In this document: positions 19,101-27,069 of the stretch, in pieces
How the letters are laid out: each line of letters starts with the position of its first letter
How positions within the stretch are numbered: the first letter of the stretch is position 1
Assembly: GCF_012932675.1 (NCBI RefSeq)
Contig: NZ_JAAIIF010000008.1
Span: 434,001-498,000, forward strand
Source: Bifidobacterium erythrocebi
Lineage (GTDB): Bacteria > Actinomycetota > Actinomycetes > Actinomycetales > Bifidobacteriaceae
DNA length: 64,000 nt
Direction: 5' to 3'
Position numbers and translations under genes: made by a program
Notes under the pieces: model-generated
What the model saw: only the letters and a program-made list of their open reading frames with translations
The model's database searches: none
What the model was told of the DNA's origin: nothing

Positions 19101-20432
19101 TCAGCCCAGCATGCCGGTCCACATGCCCACGAAGTCGGGCAGCGTCTTGCGCGTGGTTTCCACGTTGCGTACGGTCACGCCCTCGATGCGCAGACCGAGC
19201 ATTGCGGCGAAGGTGGCCATGCGGTGGTCGGCATATGTTTCCATTTCTGCGCCGTGCAGCTCGCCGGCGGGTACCGGTTCGATGGCGATGCCGTCCGCCA
19301 GCTCGTGCGCCTTGCCGCCGACGCGCGTAATCTCGTTGACCAGTGCTTCCAGGCGGTTCGTCTCATGCCCGCGCAGGTGGCCGATGCCGATCATGCTGGT
19401 CGGCGCGTCGGCGAATACCAGGATCGCCGCGAGCGATGGCGCGATCTCACCGGCCGCAGTCAGGTCGAAATCGCCCAGCCCGTTGATATGGCCATCGCCG
19501 CCGACCTCGCAGTAGCGCGTACCGTTCTCCACGGGGAAGGAGACCTTGGCGCCCATCCGTTCCAGGTATCCCGGCAGCAGACCGCCCGGCTGTGTGGTGG
19601 TCTCGGGCCAGTTCGGCACGCGCACGGTACCGCCCGCGATCAACGCCGCCCCCAGGAACGGCGCGGCGTTCGACAGATCCGGTTCGACGGTCACGGAACC
19701 GGGCAGTTGCACTGTTCCCGGCTGCACGCGCCACACATGCGATTGTTCGTCGGCCGTGGCATCCACGCCGGCGGCGCGCAGATCGGCCACGGTCATGCGG
19801 ATGTGCGGCAGACTTGGGGTCTTCTCCCCCACATGGTGCAGTTCAAGGCCGCCCGGCACGCGCGCTCCGACGAGCAGTAGACCGGAGATGAACTGCGATG
19901 AGCCGGAGGAATCGATGTTCACCACGCTTGGCGAAGTGCATTCCCCTGCCGATGCCGGCGGGGTGATGGTGAAGGGCAGTCGGCCCTCTTCGCCGTGGTA
20001 TTCGATGGTGGCACCGAGCTGTTCGAGCCCGTCCAGCACCGGTTTCATCGGGCGGGCGTATGCCTGCTCGTCACCGTCGAAGTCGACCGGCCCATCCGCG
20101 AGCATCGCGAATCCCGGCACGAAACGCATCACCGTGCCGGCGAGTCCGCAGAATACTTTCGTGTTGCCGTGGAAGCGGCCTTCGGCAGGCGGTGTCACCG
20201 TCACCGTGGTGTCCACCTGCTCGTCGACATCGCAGCGCACGCCGAGCGCACGCAACGCACCCATCATCAGTTCGGTGTCGCGCGAGCGCAGCAGGCCCGT
20301 CAGTCGCACTGGCTGCGTGCCGAGGGCCGCGAGGATGAGGTAGCGGTTCGATAGGGATTTGCTTCCGGGGATTTCGACGGTGGCGTCGAGCGGCCTGGTG
20401 GCCGTAGGGGCGGGCCAGATGGTGGTGTTCAT
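19101..20432 (-). CDS. aroA: 3-phosphoshikimate 1-carboxyvinyltransferase (EPSP synthase)
   Basis: AroA joins shikimate 3-phosphate and PEP in the sixth step of the shikimate pathway. The 443 residues show IPGSKSLSNRYLILAAL near residue 20 (substrate-binding SKS), the PEP-site block CGLAGTVMRFVPGFA, DSSGSSQFISGLLL, and the ending motif DHRMATFAAMLGL. The start at 20432 is preceded by AGAGGAAA; the open frame to 20522 has no better site. It is convergent with guaA. No other aromatic pathway gene lies nearby. Confidence 0.96.
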   Translation of the reverse strand: MNTTIWPAPTATRPLDATVEIPGSKSLSNRYLILAALGTQPVRLTGLLRSRDTELMMGALRALGVRCDVDEQVDTTVTVTPPAEGRFHGNTKVFCGLAGTVMRFVPGFAMLADGPVDFDGDEQAYARPMKPVLDGLEQLGATIEYHGEEGRLPFTITPPASAGECTSPSVVNIDSSGSSQFISGLLLVGARVPGGLELHHVGEKTPSLPHIRMTVADLRAAGVDATADEQSHVWRVQPGTVQLPGSVTVEPDLSNAAPFLGAALIAGGTVRVPNWPETTTQPGGLLPGYLERMGAKVSFPVENGTRYCEVGGDGHINGLGDFDLTAAGEIAPSLAAILVFADAPTSMIGIGHLRGHETNRLEALVNEITRVGGKAHELADGIAIEPVPAGELHGAEMETYADHRMATFAAMLGLRIEGVTVRNVETTRKTLPDFVGMWTGMLG

Positions 20433-20652
20433 GTGGTTTCCTCTGTTGTGCGGTATGCGCGTGCCGCTGTTCGTGGCGTTCCCTGGCGGTTCTGCCTTAG
20501 TTCCTTGCTTGGGTCGCGTCACGGTAGCGGCTGTGTCGTTTTCACCTTATTGCCTGTTGGCGATAATCGGCTCTGTTTTCTCATTTGTCAGTCGTATCGT
20601 CATTCACGTTGCCAAGCGCAGAATGGTTGAGATGGGGCTGCCGCCGCAACAG

Positions 20653-22839
20653 CTACTCGCCCGCAGCCTCACCCTCGCCGGCACGCATGCCGCTCCACGC
20701 ATAATCCAAGTGCATGAATTCCGGCACCTTGTACCATTTCACCGGGTAGCCGGCACCATGCGCGCAGAACACCGAATCAGGCGTGTTGTCCAGATCGGCT
20801 TCGGGATTGTAGTTCTCGCGTTCCACCACTTCTTCGGCGTTGTGGCATGGCTGGTACCCCGCGAAAACACAGCTCAAGTGCCCGCGGCCGTGCGTGTATG
20901 CGTTCACGTCCATGGCATAGTCCTGCATTTCGCTGACCGGCGCGGTGCCGTTCAGTATGGCGTATTCGCCGTCGCCGGTACCGTCGGTTTGCGGCGTCTC
21001 GAAACTGCCGCTCATACGCTGGACATCGCTCATGGCGCGGCCGAGCATATCCTGCGGCACTTCCAACCGGAACCGGTACCAGGGTTCCAGCAGCCTGCAG
21101 TTGCCCATGCCCTTGATGCGGCACTGCGGCGTCTCGGCGGAAGCGGCATCGCCCTCGCCGGTCTTGTCGCCGCCTTGCGAAGCGACGGCACCGTCAACGC
21201 CGTGGTCGGTGTCGTCGCCCGCGAATCGTTGCGCCACATCGAATGCGCTGGCCTCGGTCGGTACCCCGGCGCGTGCCTCCATGAGCCCCTGGCGGATCGC
21301 CCGGTATGTGGCCTGCCTGAAGTCGCCGCCTTCCGTGTGCTTCAGATGCGAGCGCCCGGTTACCAGGGTGAGTCTGATGTCGGTGATTGGTGAGCCGGTG
21401 AGGGTGCCGAGGTGTTCGCGTTCTTTGAGGTGGGTGATGATGAGGCGTTGCCAGTTGCGGTCGAGGGTGTCTTCGGGGCATGTGGTGGCGTATTGTATGC
21501 CGCTGCCTGCTGGTAGTGGTTCGAGGAGTATGTGTGCTTCTGCGTAGTGGCGGAGTGGTTCGAAGTGTCCTGCGCCTTCGATGGGTTGGGTGATGGTTTC
21601 TTTGTAGAGGATTGCGCCGGGGCCGAATGTTACGTCGAGTCCGAAGCGGTCGTGCATCATTTGTTGGATGATTTCGAGTTGTATTGCGCCCATGAGTTGG
21701 AGGTGTATTTCTTGGAGTCGTGGGTGCCATGCGACGTGGAGGAGGGGGTCTTCGTCTTCGAGTTCGCGTAGGGCGGTGAGGCATTTGTGGGTGTCGTTGG
21801 TGCCTGGCAGGAGTGTGTAGGTGAGTACTGGTTGGAGGATGGGGTTTTTGGCGGATTGTTCGTTGCCGAGGCCTTCGCCTGGGTGGGTGTTGGTGAGGCC
21901 GGTTACTGCGCAGATGGTGCCTGCGGGTACGGATTCGACGGTGGTGTATTTTGCGCCGGAGTATACGCGTACTTGGTCGGCTTTTTCGCTCCATGTGTCG
22001 CCGTTGAGGAGTGCTTTTGCGTGGAGTTCGCCGCCGGTTGTTTTGAGCCATGTGAGGCGGTTACCTTGGCTGTCGTGTGAGATTTTGTAGACGCGGGCGC
22101 CGAATTCCTTCCCGTATTGGGGTTCTTGGGTGTAGGTTTCGAAGCCGTTGATGAATTCGGTGATGCCTTCCATTTTGAGTGCGGAGCCGAAGAAGCAGGG
22201 GAAGAGTTCGCGGCGCTCGATCATGGTTCGGATGGTGTCGCTACCTACGTGTTCGGTTTCGAGGTATTCGTTCATGGCGGGTTCGGATTGCATGGCGATT
22301 TCTTCCATGACGGCGGGTGTTGTGCCGGTTGTGGTGCCGACAGCGGCGTCTGTGGTGGTGCCGGTCATGGTGGTGAAGTCGATGCATCCGTCGCCGAACC
22401 TGTGTTTGAGTTGGTCGAGGACGTGGGTTTTGCTGGCGCCTGGCGCGTCCATTTTGTTGATGAAGATGATGGTGGGGATGTTGTAACGTGCGAGGAGTCG
22501 CCAGAGGGTTTCGGTGTGGCCTTGGATGCCGTCGGTGCCGGAGATGACGAGGATGGCGTAGTCGAGGACGCGGATCGTGCGTTCGGTTTCGGCGGAGAAG
22601 TCGACGTGGCCTGGAGTGTCGAGGAGGGTGATGGCGGTGTTGCCGGTGCGGATGATGGCCGGTTCGGTGAAGATGGTGATGCCGCGGGCGCGTTCCATGG
22701 CGTTGGTGTCGAGGAAGGCGTCGCCGTGGTCCACGCGGCCGGGTTTGCGCAGTTGGCCGGTGGCGTAGAGGATGGCTTCGGAGAGGGTGGTTTTGCCTGC
22801 GTCGACATGTGCGAGGATTCCGGTTACGATGCGCTTCAT
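20653..22839 (-). CDS. Translation factor GTPase, TetM-like ribosomal protection family
   Basis: The 728-residue product has the EF-G/TetM GTPase order: GILAHVDAGKTTLSEAILYA (G1), RARGITI (G2), LLDTPGHVDFS (G3), FINKMDAPG (G4), then EF-G-like domains. The C-terminal block RGHLSCVFAGYQPCHNAEE and GAGYPVKWYKVPEFMH is shared by a chromosomal branch of these proteins, not by classical mobile tet(M)/tet(W). Tetracycline protection is therefore possible but unproven. A Gly/Asp/Ala-rich stretch around residues 585-615 looks like a lineage-specific insertion. The start at 22839 has only a weak GGTAGGG; an upstream start at 22911 is possible. Strand composition changes abruptly inside the gene near 21375. 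Confidence 0.85.
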   Translation of the reverse strand: MKRIVTGILAHVDAGKTTLSEAILYATGQLRKPGRVDHGDAFLDTNAMERARGITIFTEPAIIRTGNTAITLLDTPGHVDFSAETERTIRVLDYAILVISGTDGIQGHTETLWRLLARYNIPTIIFINKMDAPGASKTHVLDQLKHRFGDGCIDFTTMTGTTTDAAVGTTTGTTPAVMEEIAMQSEPAMNEYLETEHVGSDTIRTMIERRELFPCFFGSALKMEGITEFINGFETYTQEPQYGKEFGARVYKISHDSQGNRLTWLKTTGGELHAKALLNGDTWSEKADQVRVYSGAKYTTVESVPAGTICAVTGLTNTHPGEGLGNEQSAKNPILQPVLTYTLLPGTNDTHKCLTALRELEDEDPLLHVAWHPRLQEIHLQLMGAIQLEIIQQMMHDRFGLDVTFGPGAILYKETITQPIEGAGHFEPLRHYAEAHILLEPLPAGSGIQYATTCPEDTLDRNWQRLIITHLKEREHLGTLTGSPITDIRLTLVTGRSHLKHTEGGDFRQATYRAIRQGLMEARAGVPTEASAFDVAQRFAGDDTDHGVDGAVASQGGDKTGEGDAASAETPQCRIKGMGNCRLLEPWYRFRLEVPQDMLGRAMSDVQRMSGSFETPQTDGTGDGEYAILNGTAPVSEMQDYAMDVNAYTHGRGHLSCVFAGYQPCHNAEEVVERENYNPEADLDNTPDSVFCAHGAGYPVKWYKVPEFMHLDYAWSGMRAGEGEAAGE

Positions 22840-22940
22840 GGTTGCTACCCTACCAGCGCGTGTGACGGCGGCGGGATTGGTGGCGCGCTCCGGTGAAAGT
22901 TGTGCAGTCATTGTACCTTTTTGTACCTGCGCTCTACGCC

Positions 22941-22994
22941 CGGATACAAGAAGACCCTTGGAAAACTAATGTTTCCAAGGGTTCCAGTTGGGAT
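22941..22994. repeat. Direct repeat, copy 1 (possible attachment-site remnant)
   Basis: About 53 bp beginning CGGATACAAGAAGACCCTTGG, matching 24554-24613 with about six mismatches. It contains the CCTTGGAAA...TTTCCAAGG hairpin that in copy 2 acts as terminator of tRNA-Pro. Here it lies upstream of the translation factor gene with no intact tRNA attached. Confidence 0.7.
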
Positions 22995-23028
22995 ACCAAA
23001 TGCACATCCTCCAACTGTGGTCATGTAT

Positions 23029-23302
23029 TCATCCCGCCGCGTTGGGCTCGGAACAGGAACTCTTTCTTGCTTTGCCAGGCAACCTGCCCCTCCATTTGAA
23101 GAATGAGAGACGGCGACAGAGCGATGGCTCTCGTCTCACCGTTTTGAACGTTCCGAGCTGCATCCCGTCTTCTCCGTCATCGGGCCATGTGCTGCGGATG
23201 CGGGCTTTGCGGTCTCTGAAGTCGAGACCCTGAATCTGCAGGGTGAACACTTCGTTGATACGCACGCCAGCACAAACGAGGAAGCACGCCGGCAGTCATC
23301 AG
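23029..23302 (-). pseudogene. Tyrosine recombinase (integrase) fragment
   Basis: The minus-strand frame reads FLVCAGVRINEVFTLQI followed by DFRDRKARI and TFKTVRREPSL. This matches the box I region of phage-type tyrosine recombinases, including the first catalytic Arg (GVRINE) and the strand leading to the Lys. The N-terminal arm and core-binding domains upstream are missing, and the frame stops before the H-x-x-R and Tyr motifs, so it cannot be active. The upstream break lies close to a C7 tract at about 23308. It sits next to one of two direct repeats flanking the region. Confidence 0.7.
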
Positions 23303-23453
23303 CACCGCCCCCCCAGCGCATACAAGAGCAGCAAAAATCCAGAATCCAAAACGTTGGAAACACTGAAGCTTCAGACTTCTGTCTTTGACAGTCATTTGCT
23401 AAATGGCCGGATTGGCTCACCGTGACGTGCATCGTCAACGGATTGTCTTTGAG

Positions 23454-24230
23454 TCAGACCATATTGTTCGCCGATTCCCTTGACGTATCGTCGATGACGT
23501 TTCCTTCGTTCGGGCACTGCTGAAGTATCGACTGTCGCTCTCGTGACATGGCTCGCAATACGGATGCGTCGAACCATCCGTGAGTGAAGGACTTATCCAC
23601 GCTGGATAACAGATAGAACGACGCGTTGATAACACGCCGCTTGTGCTTGGAAACGGTTGAAAGATTGTCGAAATGGGCAGCCTTGTTTCTCGCTGAACGC
23701 AGGTACGCGAGATTTCTCGCGACCGACAGTCGTCCCTGTTCATTTTGCGGGGCATTCGGGAAAGCTCCGCTGACAGCCGCCCGCCACAATGCCTGCTGCT
23801 GTTCGGTCTTTTCAGTGGTTTCGGCATTGCCGACGATTTTGGACCATGTGCCCCACATGAGTTTCGATACCACGTCGTCATGTGTGATTTCCCGGCGAGA
23901 AGTTCCCTTTTCCTGTTGAGCCAGATCACGAGCCTGGCGAATCTGTCCTTTGACGGTTTTACTGACAAGATCCGGCATATGCTGCGGATTGGTCCAATCC
24001 TTATAACCGGTTTCTGCTAAAGCAAGGCTTTTCAGTTGACGGTCGATGGCATTGCGCACACAGATCTCCACGTACCCGATCTGCTCATGCAATACACCCG
24101 CGAACCGATGATTCCACTTGCACAAAGACAGCGCCATGCCGAAATCCCCACCCGTATCCGTCAGGTAGCGATCAAAACGCGCAATACCGCAGAATTTCCT
24201 TGCAAGCTCAAGTCCCTTGTCTTCAGTCAT
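23454..24230 (-). CDS. Abi-like (HEPN-type) protein
   Basis: The 258-residue soluble protein begins TEDKGLELARKFCGIARFDRYL and contains YVEICVRNAIDRQL and a late LRSARNKAAHFDNL. The R-N-x-x-x-H motif in the last segment and the overall layout fit the Abi_2/AbiD-AbiF family, whose members are HEPN-related and associated with phage abortive infection. RNase activity is a family inference. GC content is lower than in flanking genes, and the gene lies between direct repeats beside tRNA-Pro with an integrase fragment, so it is probably cargo of an old integrative element. The start is uncertain: 24230 is chosen, but 24287 is open and neither has a good ribosome binding site. Confidence 0.78.
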   Translation of the reverse strand: MTEDKGLELARKFCGIARFDRYLTDTGGDFGMALSLCKWNHRFAGVLHEQIGYVEICVRNAIDRQLKSLALAETGYKDWTNPQHMPDLVSKTVKGQIRQARDLAQQEKGTSRREITHDDVVSKLMWGTWSKIVGNAETTEKTEQQQALWRAAVSGAFPNAPQNEQGRLSVARNLAYLRSARNKAAHFDNLSTVSKHKRRVINASFYLLSSVDKSFTHGWFDASVLRAMSRERQSILQQCPNEGNVIDDTSRESANNMV

Positions 24231-24553
24231 ACGGCAATGATAACCTGTCAAATACCTGGGTAGGTTCCGTCCTGCCTGTGCTCTCATCGGCCCCTCACAA
24301 GAGGGGCCGGTTGTTTTTTCGGCACATAAACTTACACTGCGTTACCCTACCTGCGGCTCATAACACTCATGGCGTGTTTTTATTGATTCTCATCCTATGA
24401 GGGAATCGCCGAGCCGCCCATGTTTCAGTCCCAGCGCCACACAGTCCTCTCAATGTTCATCAGCTCGATCACGATCGAGTTTTCCGCGAGCGCGGACTAG
24501 GGGGTGACCAAGCATAGAAATCCTGCGGCGTTTGTATGCATTTGTATGCGGAC
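24231..24553. other. Non-coding stretch between the Abi-like gene and the distal repeat
   Basis: No gene is supported. It holds a plus-strand terminator at 24288-24320 with no visible plus-strand gene upstream, and two adjacent copies of TTTGTATGC at about 24531-24549. The rest has no clear structure. Confidence 0.5.
24288..24320 (+). terminator. Orphan plus-strand terminator
   Basis: CGGCCCCTC - ACAA - GAGGGGCCG followed by GTTGTTTTTTC is a textbook intrinsic terminator on the plus strand. Nothing on that strand upstream is recognisable as a gene, apart from the DNA antisense to the Abi-like gene. Confidence 0.8.
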
Positions 24554-24613
24554 TGTCACAGCGGATACAAGAAGACCCTTGGAAAGCTAGTGTTTCCAAG
24601 GGATCCGGTCGGG
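24554..24613. repeat. Direct repeat, copy 2, reaching into tRNA-Pro
   Basis: Matches 22941-22994 (CGGATACAAGAAGACCCTTGG...). It spans the tRNA-Pro terminator hairpin (CCCTTGGAAA / TTTCCAAGGG, then TCTTCTT on the minus strand) and the last few bases of the tRNA acceptor stem. This is the expected position of an integrase attachment site. Confidence 0.7.
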
Positions 24614-24682
24614 CTGACAGGATTTGAACCTGCGACATTCTGCTCCCAAAGCAGACGCGCTACCAAGCTGCGCTACAGCCCG
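24609..24682 (-). tRNA. tRNA-Pro (anticodon TGG)
   Basis: This is a 74-nt cloverleaf with acceptor CGGGCTG/CAGCCCG. The anticodon stem-loop TCTGC-TTTGGGA-GCAGA gives TGG. The T-arm is intact and CCA is not encoded. Its 3' end overlaps the direct repeat that bounds the presumed integrated segment. Confidence 0.96.
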
Positions 24683-24823
24683 CTGCCCGAAAAGGCAACA
24701 TCAGCCATTGTACATGAGCATCCGACCTATCGAACACGCGACACTCGCGATTGCACGCATCTTCCGCCGTTCATCCTGTATATGACCATGCCAAACGAAG
24801 CACCCGCGACCATGCCAGCAGCG

Positions 24824-25987
24824 TCACCGGTCCGAGGCAAGACGCGATTCGAGCTGCTTGAGCTGCTCGCTCGCCGCAGGCTGGATCTGCGCCTGGGCAA
24901 GCTGCAACGCGATTCTGTCGGCCTCCAGCGCGGCGATCTGCCGCGAGAACACGATGAACCACCCCAGGTACACCATGCATGCCAACGCCTCCACGTTCGT
25001 CAGCGTGACGTTGCCCATCAGCCAGTCGATGCCGAACGCCGCGCACACCAGCAGCATCAGGTCGGAGATCACCATCACAGTACGGCTCAGGCGCGGGGCG
25101 ATCCACGGCAGCAGCAGGAACAGGATGAGCATGAGCACCGGCAGGCCGCGGGCGAACACGTTGTGCAGAATCGGGTGCGGCGTGTAACGGAACGCGCCGA
25201 TGCCGATGAAGGCGATGCCGGACAGGGTGAGCATCACGCTCAAAATGGTGGTGCGTAGGCGATAGTGCGGGATGCCGTAGCCGTGGTTCGGGTCGTCGGC
25301 GGTGCGGTCGTGGCGCAGTCTGGTGAGCCGTTCGGTGGTCACGAGCTCGGAGATGGCGAAGTAGCTGATAATGATGATGCACAGGCCGCCCAGCATGAGC
25401 GTGGAGTTGAACATGGTGGCGGCGAAGGTGGTGCGGTCGCCGAGCTGCGAGAAGTTGTTGTGGTACCAGTACGGGTCGTCGGTGGTCATGCCCGCCACGC
25501 AGACTCCGGAGATGATGAAGAACGGCAGCAGCGAGGCCAGTGTCTTCGCGTTCATCATGCGTGCCTGCACGAAGGTCATGTATCCCACCACGCCGGAGAT
25601 CGTGGCGCAGATGGCGGCCATGTAGCCCACGAACACTTTGGGGCCCATCACTTCGTTCACGATGCTGAGCAGGGCGAACGAGGTGAGGAATATGGTGGAC
25701 GCGTATACGGCGGACAATGCGAGCGATTCGAACAGCCGGCGCACCATGACGAGCCACCCGTGCTTGAGGTTCATGGATCTCGAATGGCTCAGGTACCCGA
25801 CGAGGAAGGAGATGACCGCGCAGGCGGCCGCGATGCCGGAGCAGACGATGAAGCGGCGGAGCATGAGCTGCCAAATGGCGGACGCATAGGTGAGATAGAT
25901 GTTCATGGCGATGGCACCCACGGCGGCGCAGATGATGAATGAGATCAGCCCGCCGGTTTCCGCACGCTGGTGACTCCCCTGTCTCAT
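24824..25987 (-). CDS. Multi-pass membrane protein of unknown function
   Basis: The 387-residue protein has about ten hydrophobic segments, beginning AETGGLISFIICAAVGAIAM. It ends in a charged, Ala/Gln-rich region (AALEADRIALQLAQAQ...) likely to form a short cytoplasmic coiled coil. No enzyme or transporter motif was recognised. The start at 25987 has GAGGAGGGA upstream. A gene-free kilobase with repeated and palindromic elements lies upstream, so its regulation could be unusual. Downstream is tRNA-Pro. Confidence 0.75.
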   Translation of the reverse strand: MRQGSHQRAETGGLISFIICAAVGAIAMNIYLTYASAIWQLMLRRFIVCSGIAAACAVISFLVGYLSHSRSMNLKHGWLVMVRRLFESLALSAVYASTIFLTSFALLSIVNEVMGPKVFVGYMAAICATISGVVGYMTFVQARMMNAKTLASLLPFFIISGVCVAGMTTDDPYWYHNNFSQLGDRTTFAATMFNSTLMLGGLCIIIISYFAISELVTTERLTRLRHDRTADDPNHGYGIPHYRLRTTILSVMLTLSGIAFIGIGAFRYTPHPILHNVFARGLPVLMLILFLLLPWIAPRLSRTVMVISDLMLLVCAAFGIDWLMGNVTLTNVEALACMVYLGWFIVFSRQIAALEADRIALQLAQAQIQPAASEQLKQLESRLASDR

Positions 25988-26389
25988 GGTCGTCCCTCCT
26001 CTGTCTGTCCTGTCTGCGCGTGTCCGCGCTTCCGTCACTGTCCGACTGCGATTACAACGCTTCGGAAGCGAGCAGCGGCGGCCGGGCTTTGCCGTTTGCC
26101 ACCGTTCGCACACGCACGAGCATAGTCCGCGCCTTGCCTACGCGAGTCCACGTAGGCCTGCACGAGCCCGTACCTGTGTAAGGTTACCCAGGTTTATGCA
26201 AGCGTTCGCGGATGCCGAGCGAGAACACGGTGTTGGATCGCTGCTTCGATTCTACGTTCATAGCATGCGTGTGCAGGTCGATTGCCTGTTTTCCCGCTGC
26301 CCGCGTAGTTTCCACATCGCTAGGCGGGGCCACACCGGCATACACCGGAGGACCTGGCGCGGCCTATCGCTCCCCATCACGGGGGAACT

Positions 26390-26465
26390 ACATCACTGGG
26401 GCGAATTCACATCACAAGGGCAGGCCCACATCACTGAGGCAGGCCCACATCACTAGAGCGGTCCA
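26390..26465. repeat. 19-bp tandem repeat, four units
   Basis: Four consecutive 19-bp units begin at 26390, 26409, 26428 and 26447. Each starts ACATCAC and is followed by a more variable GC-rich part; the middle two differ at only two positions. A weaker related unit may precede them at 26371. There are no spacers, so this is not a CRISPR array. Confidence 0.85.
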
Positions 26466-26560
26466 CGCACCAGGGCAAACCCCCAGCGCGGCATAACCAC
26501 CATATCGCTGGATGTTTTGCCCGCTGCTATACGGCCATACGTAAATCGGCCCTGTAATTC

Positions 26561-26742
26561 GCTTACGTGTGGCAGATTCAACGCCATGACCGGATCTATC
26601 TGCCTTACGTGTGGCACGTGATGCCGCATACTCCGAGCGGGAAGGGCGTATTTCCAACGGCAACAGCCGCATTACCGGCGAACATCTGCCACACGTAAGG
26701 CAGATACATCGCGCCGTGCGCCGGAATCTGCCACACGTAACG
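26561..26742. repeat. Nested dyad A with four copies of TTACGTGTGGCA
   Basis: Outer arms 26561-26579 and 26724-26742 are inverted (17 of 19 match). Inner arms TATCTGCCTTACGTGTGGCA at 26597-26616 and its exact complement at 26687-26706 share the same centre, 26651.5. Both sides have 17-bp spacers that do not match each other. Each arm contains the 12-mer TTACGTGTGGCA. Confidence 0.9.
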
Positions 26743-26810
26743 GAGATACCCCGCAAAACGACGGATTATTCCAGTCAGACATCCCGCACGAGTGTTCCAA
26801 AAACGCTAAG

Positions 26811-26912
26811 TGGCTTATTTATGGCACCGATTTCGCTAAACCACAAGTACAGGCGTTGGAATTCCAACGCGCATACTCGCGGCATTTCGATTTCGGTGCC
26901 ATAAATAAGCCA
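26811..26912. repeat. Nested dyad B, 102 bp, exactly symmetric
   Basis: Outer arms TGGCTTATTTATGGCACCGA at 26811-26830 and its exact complement at 26893-26912 surround an 18-bp perfect palindrome GCGTTGGAATTCCAACGC at 26853-26870. Both spacers are 22 bp and only partly complementary. All parts share the centre 26861.5. Confidence 0.92.
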
Positions 26913-27014
26913 ACTAGGTATGGCGGGTATGCCAAATCTGCCACAAATAGCGGGGTTAGCCCCTGCCCGGCCGCTTCACACCTGTTCCCCACCACCAGTC
27001 ACAAGCCCCCCCCC

Positions 27015-27055
27015 AAAAAAACAGTAAGCGGCACCCGGTCGGGGTGCCGCTTACT
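27015..27055 (-). terminator. Terminator of the pilus operon
   Basis: AGTAAGCGGCACCCCG / CGGGTGCCGCTTACT is a 15-bp stem followed by T7 on the minus strand, then G9. It lies 15 bp after the sortase stop. Confidence 0.92.
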
Positions 27056-27069
27056 CTCGCAGGGGCTGT

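Larger units (their letters stand above)
25988..27014. other. Gene-free kilobase with tandem repeat and two nested dyads
   Basis: No frame here looks coding. From left to right it holds the probable promoter of the membrane protein gene, a 19-bp tandem repeat at 26390-26465, a nested dyad centred at 26651.5 and a second one centred at 26861.5. Base composition changes along it. It is one of the longest gene-free stretches in the window. Confidence 0.7.

Noticed and set aside
21194..22051. A His/Pro/Arg-rich 285-codon frame inside the translation factor gene
   Set aside because: It is a same-strand shadow in another frame; its odd composition reflects the skewed codon use of the real gene. 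It was used only as a marker for the composition change.
22912..23000. Tet-type attenuation leader in front of the translation factor gene
   Set aside because: The hairpin there is the duplicate of the tRNA-Pro terminator, and I saw no convincing leader peptide.
23177..23395. Small membrane protein overlapping the integrase fragment
   Set aside because: The frame has one hydrophobic stretch but no good ribosome binding site and overlaps recognisable integrase sequence in another frame.
26390..26465. CRISPR array
   Set aside because: Units are 19 bp, adjacent and without spacers, and no cas genes are nearby.
27005..27014. C9 tract as a second phase-variation switch
   Set aside because: It lies after the terminator of the pilus operon and outside any coding region.
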